NCBI GenBank assembly: GCA_026713405.1
Contig: JAPOON010000868.1
Coordinates: 1 to 9,481, forward strand
DNA: 9,481 nt
From: Gammaproteobacteria bacterium
GTDB lineage: Bacteria; Pseudomonadota; Gammaproteobacteria; Pseudomonadales; Azotimanducaceae_A
Direction of reading: 5' to 3'
Translations under genes and position numbers: made by a program
Notes under the pieces: generated by a model
Told to the model about the DNA's origin: nothing
The model's input: the letters and a program-made list of their open reading frames with translations, nothing else
The model's database searches: none
Shown here: one piece after another, positions 6,048-9,481 of the stretch
Numbering within the stretch: the stretch's first letter is position 1
Layout of the letters: each line of letters opens with the position of its first letter

Positions 6048-7656
6048 CGGGATAGCTCGCGGGGGTGACGTCGGGGCGCTTCAGGTCCATGAGTATTTCC
6101 CGCGCGGCGTTGGCGCCGGGCGCCGCCATGACGCCACCGCCCGGGTGCGTGCCGGACCCGCAGAGGTAGAAGCCCGGCAGCGGCCCCCGGTACTGGGCGC
6201 AACCCGGGAACGGCCGGTTGAACAGCAACTGATCGAAGGTCAACTCGCCGTGAAAGATGTTGCCCTCGGTGAGACCCACCTCCTCTTCAAGTTCATGGGG
6301 GGTGCGTACTTCGCAATCCAGGATCAGGTCCTTGAAATTCGGGCTGTGCTCAGCGACCTGGTCGATCACGGTGCGGCCGAACGCATCGCGCGCCTCCGGG
6401 GTCCAGGGGCCACTCGCCAGCGTCGGCGGGCAGTACTGCACGAAGATCGTCATCATGTGCTTGCCGGGCGGCGCCATGGAAGGGTCCACGGTGGTGGGGA
6501 TCAGCATGTCGATATAGGGGTCCTGCGACCAGGTGCCCGCCTTCCAGTCGTCGTAGGCCCGCTCCATGCGTTCCAGCGAGTCGATGCAGTGCATGTCGTT
6601 GCGCATCAGCGGGCTTTCCGGCGAGATTCCGTTGAACACCGGCAGGCCGTCCAGGGCGATGTTGAGCTTGCCGGAGGATCCGCGAATCTTGAAGTTGCGC
6701 GCCCGGTGCACGACTTGCGCAGGCAGGTCGCCGGAGTCGAAACACTCGAGAAACGTGCGCTTGGGGTCGAGGTTTGAGACGACGATGTTCGCCCGGTATT
6801 CCCGCCCGTTCGCCAGCGCCACGCCACGAACACGGCCTTTCTCGACAAGGACGCGGTGCACGTCCGCATCGCAGACGATCTCGCCGCCGAACGAGGCCAG
6901 GCTCGCGGCCAGCGCATCGGCTACCGAGCCCATGCCGCCGCGGGCGAACCCCCAGGCGCCGATACTGCCGTCCACCTCGCCCATGTAGTGGTGCAGCAGC
7001 ACGTAGGCCGTGCCGGGCGAATAGACCCCCAGCGCCGTGCCGATGATCCCCGAGCCGGACAGGTGCGCCTTGATGACGTCCGTTTCGAAGTACTCGTCGA
7101 GAAAGTCGCCGATGCTCATGGTCCAGAAGCGGATGGTGTCGAGCAGCCCCTCTTCCCCCATCTCGGTAAAGGCGGCGGCGAATTCGAGGAGCCCGCGCAG
7201 GTCGCGCGGCTTGAGGGAGGTGGGATCCGGCGGCGTCGCCATGAGGAACTTGCGGATGAGGCGCGTCTGCTTCATGACGTCGACCTCGAAGCGGTCGTGG
7301 GCATCGGCGTCGCGCAGCGAGTGCCGGGCGATCTCACGGTAGACGCGCTCCGCATCCGGGTAGTTGCCGAAATAATCGCCATCCCGGGTAAAGGTCACTC
7401 CCCCGTGATAGGGCACCACCTGCAGGCCGTGCCGCGCAAGCTCCAGGTCGCGCGAAATCTCCGGCCGCAGCAGCGAACAGACATAGGAGCAGTTGGTGTA
7501 CGTCCAGCCCGGATAGAGTTCGCTGCTGACGCTGGCGCCGCCGATGTGCGGATTGCGCTCCAGCACCAGCACGTCCAGCCCGGCCTTTGCCAGGTAGGCG
7601 GCATTGCACAGGCCGTTGTGGCCGGCGCCGATGACGATGGCGTCGTATTTCTTCAT
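6040..7656 (-). CDS. FAD-dependent oxidoreductase, phytoene-desaturase-like (copy 1)
   Basis: A 538-residue paralogue of the next gene in the operon. The FAD site is AIVIGAGHNGLCNAAYLA (G10-x-G12-x-x-G15) with E33 in VLVLERNPHIGGAS. The closing flavin signature is GFYLCGSGTHPGGGVMAAPG (about 495-514). Family-typical internal segments are FARGGMGSVADALA, NIVVSNLDPKRTF, GKHMMTIFVQYCPP and HGELTFDQLLFNRPFPG, each with a counterpart in copy 2. No export signal. The ATG at 7656 lies 37 bp after the aminotransferase stop; the gene ends in ATGACTGA, which contains the start of copy 2. Full length and apparently intact. The tight coupling of two paralogues suggests a hetero-oligomer or two successive oxidations of one substrate (inference). 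Substrate unknown. Confidence 0.9.
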   Translation of the reverse strand: MKKYDAIVIGAGHNGLCNAAYLAKAGLDVLVLERNPHIGGASVSSELYPGWTYTNCSYVCSLLRPEISRDLELARHGLQVVPYHGGVTFTRDGDYFGNYPDAERVYREIARHSLRDADAHDRFEVDVMKQTRLIRKFLMATPPDPTSLKPRDLRGLLEFAAAFTEMGEEGLLDTIRFWTMSIGDFLDEYFETDVIKAHLSGSGIIGTALGVYSPGTAYVLLHHYMGEVDGSIGAWGFARGGMGSVADALAASLASFGGEIVCDADVHRVLVEKGRVRGVALANGREYRANIVVSNLDPKRTFLECFDSGDLPAQVVHRARNFKIRGSSGKLNIALDGLPVFNGISPESPLMRNDMHCIDSLERMERAYDDWKAGTWSQDPYIDMLIPTTVDPSMAPPGKHMMTIFVQYCPPTLASGPWTPEARDAFGRTVIDQVAEHSPNFKDLILDCEVRTPHELEEEVGLTEGNIFHGELTFDQLLFNRPFPGCAQYRGPLPGFYLCGSGTHPGGGVMAAPGANAAREILMDLKRPDVTPASYPDD

Positions 7657-7693
7657 TCCGGCATCGGATGGTTGCCCGCTTCCACTCCCCGTT

Positions 7694-9091
7694 TTAAAAG
7701 CCGACGTTGCCGCTCGGCAGGGGCGGATAGTCGCCCACGGTCACGCCCCCTCGCTCGACGGCCTCGATGGCTTCCTCCATGATGTCGAGCCCGCGCAACA
7801 GCACCTCCCCGTCCATGTTCAGGGCCGGGTACAGCCTGACCTGCCGTTCGTTTTCGCAGATCGCCCATACACCGCGCTTGAGCATCTCGTCACGAACCGA
7901 GCGCCCGACATGTTCGTCCTCTTCTCCCTCGGGCGCATTGAAAGAGACGCCGATCAGGAGACCGAGGGCGCGCACCTGGCCGACGACGGCGTAGCGCGAC
8001 TCCCAGTCGGCCATGCGTTCGGCCGCGGCCCGTCCCAGCCGCTCCGCACTCGCCACTACGTTGTCGCGTTCGTAGATTTCCAGCGTTTTCAGCGCGGCGG
8101 CGCACCCAGCCGGCGTTCCGGCAAAGGTGCTGCCGGCGCTCGCCCTGGGGTTGTCGCCCAGAATGACATCCCTGGCGGCCACCCCGGCACAGGCTTCGAT
8201 GCCGCCGGACAGGTTCTTGCCCGCCACCAGGATATCGGGCACCACATCGTAGTGTTCCACCGACCACATGCGGCCTGTGCGGCCGAGGCCGGTGAGCACC
8301 TCGTCGGCGATCATCAGCCAGCCGTGGCTGTCGCAGATGCGCCGGATGCCCTGCATGAACGCCGGGGTCGGAATCCAGTTGCCGCCTTCGGCAAGCCCGG
8401 GCTCGATCATCACGGCCGCGATGTTTTCCTCCGGCACCACGTATTCCGGCAGGTGCGTGTCGATGTACCAGAGGCAGTACTCCACGTACTGCTCTTCGCT
8501 CATGCCGGCCGGGATGTGCTCCGAATGGGGGAAGGGCGCTTTCAGCACGCCCCCCGCCCAGGCTTCCATGTAGAGATTGTTCTCGCTGCCGTAGGCGCTG
8601 ACCATCTTGGTGCCCAGGCCTTCGCCGTGAAAGGAGGAGGTGAAGGTGATGATGTACCGGCGCCGGGTGTGACACAGCGCCAGGTGCACCGCCGACTCGG
8701 CCGCTTCGGTTCCGGAGACCTCGAAGCTGAAGCGCGGCAGCGCCCGGGCCGGCATCAGTTCCGCAAGCTTCTCGGCCAGCGGTATGCGCAGCGGGTGCTC
8801 CCACTGAAAGCCGTAGCGGAGGTGGGCTTCGTGCACCGCTTCGATGATCTCGGGATGACAGTTGCCGAGGGGGTTGCTGGCCCAGCCGTTCTGGAAGTCG
8901 ATATAGCGGTTGCCGTCCAGGTCCCAGACGTAGTCGCCTTCGGCACGGCCGACGATGAACTGGGCCGGGGGCGCATAGCCCTTCGCGGCGGACTTGGCGC
9001 TCTCGGCCCCGTACCGGAGCCCGTCGCGCAGGTGGGGCATGCCCCGTGCAAGCAGAGCCCGGCTGCAATCGCCCGGCAGATCGTAAGTCAT
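7694..9091 (-). CDS. Class III PLP-dependent aminotransferase
   Basis: A 465-residue fold-type I enzyme of the omega-amino-acid/GABA/diamine aminotransferase family, which moves a terminal amino group to a keto acid and leaves an aldehyde or ketone. Visible landmarks: the phosphate-binding SGTEAAES (126-133), the ring-stacking FHGEG (154-158), the acid holding the pyridine nitrogen in IADEVLTGLGRTG (D263), the Schiff-base lysine K292 in LVAGKNLSGG, and STFAGTPAGCAAAL (321-334). All key residues are present, so the enzyme should be active. I chose ATG at 9091, preceded by GGGGAGG; an upstream in-frame start at 9163 is possible but gives an atypical N-terminus. It is the first gene of the minus-strand operon and diverges from a polyamine-type binding protein, which suggests that its substrate carries a primary amine. 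Glutamate-semialdehyde or adapA-type (biotin) roles are not supported by the context. Confidence 0.92.
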   Translation of the reverse strand: MTYDLPGDCSRALLARGMPHLRDGLRYGAESAKSAAKGYAPPAQFIVGRAEGDYVWDLDGNRYIDFQNGWASNPLGNCHPEIIEAVHEAHLRYGFQWEHPLRIPLAEKLAELMPARALPRFSFEVSGTEAAESAVHLALCHTRRRYIITFTSSFHGEGLGTKMVSAYGSENNLYMEAWAGGVLKAPFPHSEHIPAGMSEEQYVEYCLWYIDTHLPEYVVPEENIAAVMIEPGLAEGGNWIPTPAFMQGIRRICDSHGWLMIADEVLTGLGRTGRMWSVEHYDVVPDILVAGKNLSGGIEACAGVAARDVILGDNPRASAGSTFAGTPAGCAAALKTLEIYERDNVVASAERLGRAAAERMADWESRYAVVGQVRALGLLIGVSFNAPEGEEDEHVGRSVRDEMLKRGVWAICENERQVRLYPALNMDGEVLLRGLDIMEEAIEAVERGGVTVGDYPPLPSGNVGF

Positions 9092-9128
9092 GGCCTCCCC
9101 GCGGTACCCGGCGCCCGAGTGGAGCCGC

Positions 9129-9158
9129 CGGCCTTTTGGTGGTGCAGTTTCAAGGCCG
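9129..9158. promoter_or_regulatory. Inverted repeat in the divergent promoter region
   Basis: Perfect 7-bp arms CGGCCTT (9129-9135) and AAGGCCG (9152-9158) are separated by 16 bp. They lie between the aminotransferase and the divergent binding-protein gene. Arms about two helical turns apart suit a dimeric repressor or activator that could control both transcripts. No regulator gene is in the window, and in GC-rich DNA such a repeat could be chance. Confidence 0.25.
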
Positions 9159-9256
9159 CCCATTCTCGCCGCATCCGGTCAACTCGGCAATCGGGCGGAG
9201 TCGTATCGCAGACTTTTGCCACGGGCTGCTAGCGCGCCGGTCGGCGGGGCGAAAAC

Positions 9257-9265
9257 TGCTACGAT
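9257..9265 (+). promoter_or_regulatory. Candidate extended -10 promoter for the binding-protein gene
   Basis: TGC followed by TACGAT (9260-9265) matches an extended -10 element (TGn plus 4 of 6 consensus bases) and would start transcription near 9272. No good -35 is seen 17 bp upstream. If real, it favours the TTG start at 9306, which has a perfect AGGAGG at 9292-9297, over the ATG at 9276. Confidence 0.35.
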
Positions 9266-9275
9266 AGGAACTTCA

Positions 9276-9481
9276 ATGGGTGGAACGCGTCAGGAGGCTG
9301 GAAGCTTGAACGAGCCGCTTCAGCCGCAACCGGCAGCAAGACTTTCGGGCCGAGCCGAACGCTGGCCCGGAACCGTCTTGCCGGCCCTGCTGACGGTTGT
9401 GCTCGTCGCGGTGTCGCCAATCGGCGCGGCGGACGAAGAGCCCGCTCTCAACGTTTACAACTGGACGGACTACATCGGGGA
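9276..9481 (+). CDS. ABC-transporter substrate-binding protein, spermidine/putrescine (PotD/PotF) type, N-terminal part
   Basis: The exported solute receptor of an ABC importer; only the first 60-70 codons are in the window and the gene runs off the right edge. After a basic N-region, a hydrophobic stretch (TVLPALLTVVLVAVSPIGAA) forms a signal peptide probably cleaved near GAA/DEE. The mature protein begins with ALNVYNWTDYIG, the strongly conserved opening of periplasmic polyamine-binding proteins. Two starts are possible: ATG at 9276 with AGGAA five bases upstream, or TTG at 9306 with a perfect AGGAGG eight bases upstream; I annotate the longer one. It diverges from the aminotransferase operon across about 184 bp, so it probably imports the operon's substrate. 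The family also takes up other cationic amines, so the ligand need not be a classical polyamine. Confidence 0.85.
   Translation, partial: MGGTRQEAGSLNEPLQPQPAARLSGRAERWPGTVLPALLTVVLVAVSPIGAADEEPALNVYNWTDYIG

Noticed and set aside
4941..6777. Plus-strand open frames opposite the FAD genes
   Set aside because: No domain is recognisable, and the opposite strand carries intact flavoproteins with GxGxxG sites.
4470..7656. Carotenoid biosynthesis (crtI-type) cluster
   Set aside because: No phytoene synthase, prenyl transferase or cyclase gene nearby; the neighbours are amine and one-carbon enzymes.
7604..9232. Plus-strand open frame (542 codons) opposite the aminotransferase
   Set aside because: Mirror frame of a clear class III aminotransferase; no motifs of its own.

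Overview
The window is GC-rich and densely coding. Most of its genes lie on the minus strand. The protein families and the CCA-encoding tRNA suggest a proteobacterium, perhaps a gammaproteobacterium, but the class cannot be fixed from this sequence alone.

Left part (1-1325), a probable island boundary: the 5' two-thirds of a tyrosine-recombinase (phage/island integrase) gene runs off the left edge. It is followed by about 600 bp of less GC-rich DNA. This holds a short palindrome next to the integrase start, a small gene that looks broken by a one-base frameshift, and three perfect tandem copies of an 11-bp unit. Then comes a tRNA-Met(CAT) gene whose 3' end faces the integrase. This is the usual layout of an element integrated at a tRNA 3' end, with the element on the left and the host chromosome on the right.

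Middle (1326-1970): a leader region for the tRNA, then a small gene for a membrane-anchored coiled-coil protein built on 21-bp/7-residue repeats.

Right part (1971-9091), a five-gene minus-strand operon. In transcription order it encodes a class III PLP aminotransferase, two paralogous FAD oxidoreductases of the phytoene-desaturase-like family, a stand-alone GcvT-like (aminomethyltransferase/demethylase) protein, and a Rieske non-heme iron oxygenase related to the quaternary-ammonium oxygenases. The two FAD genes overlap by 8 bp and FAD2/GcvT overlap by 4 bp (ATGA). The other gaps are 37 and 49 bp. Divergently, at the right edge, begins an exported substrate-binding protein of the spermidine/putrescine (PotD/PotF) type.

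Taken together, the right part reads as an uptake-plus-catabolism locus for a nitrogenous, probably N-methylated, small molecule. The Rieske enzyme would hydroxylate an N-methyl group, the GcvT-like protein would move the one-carbon unit to tetrahydrofolate, the FAD enzymes would oxidise the backbone, and the aminotransferase would remove a primary amine. The substrate is an inference, and I do not recognise this exact gene set as a named pathway.
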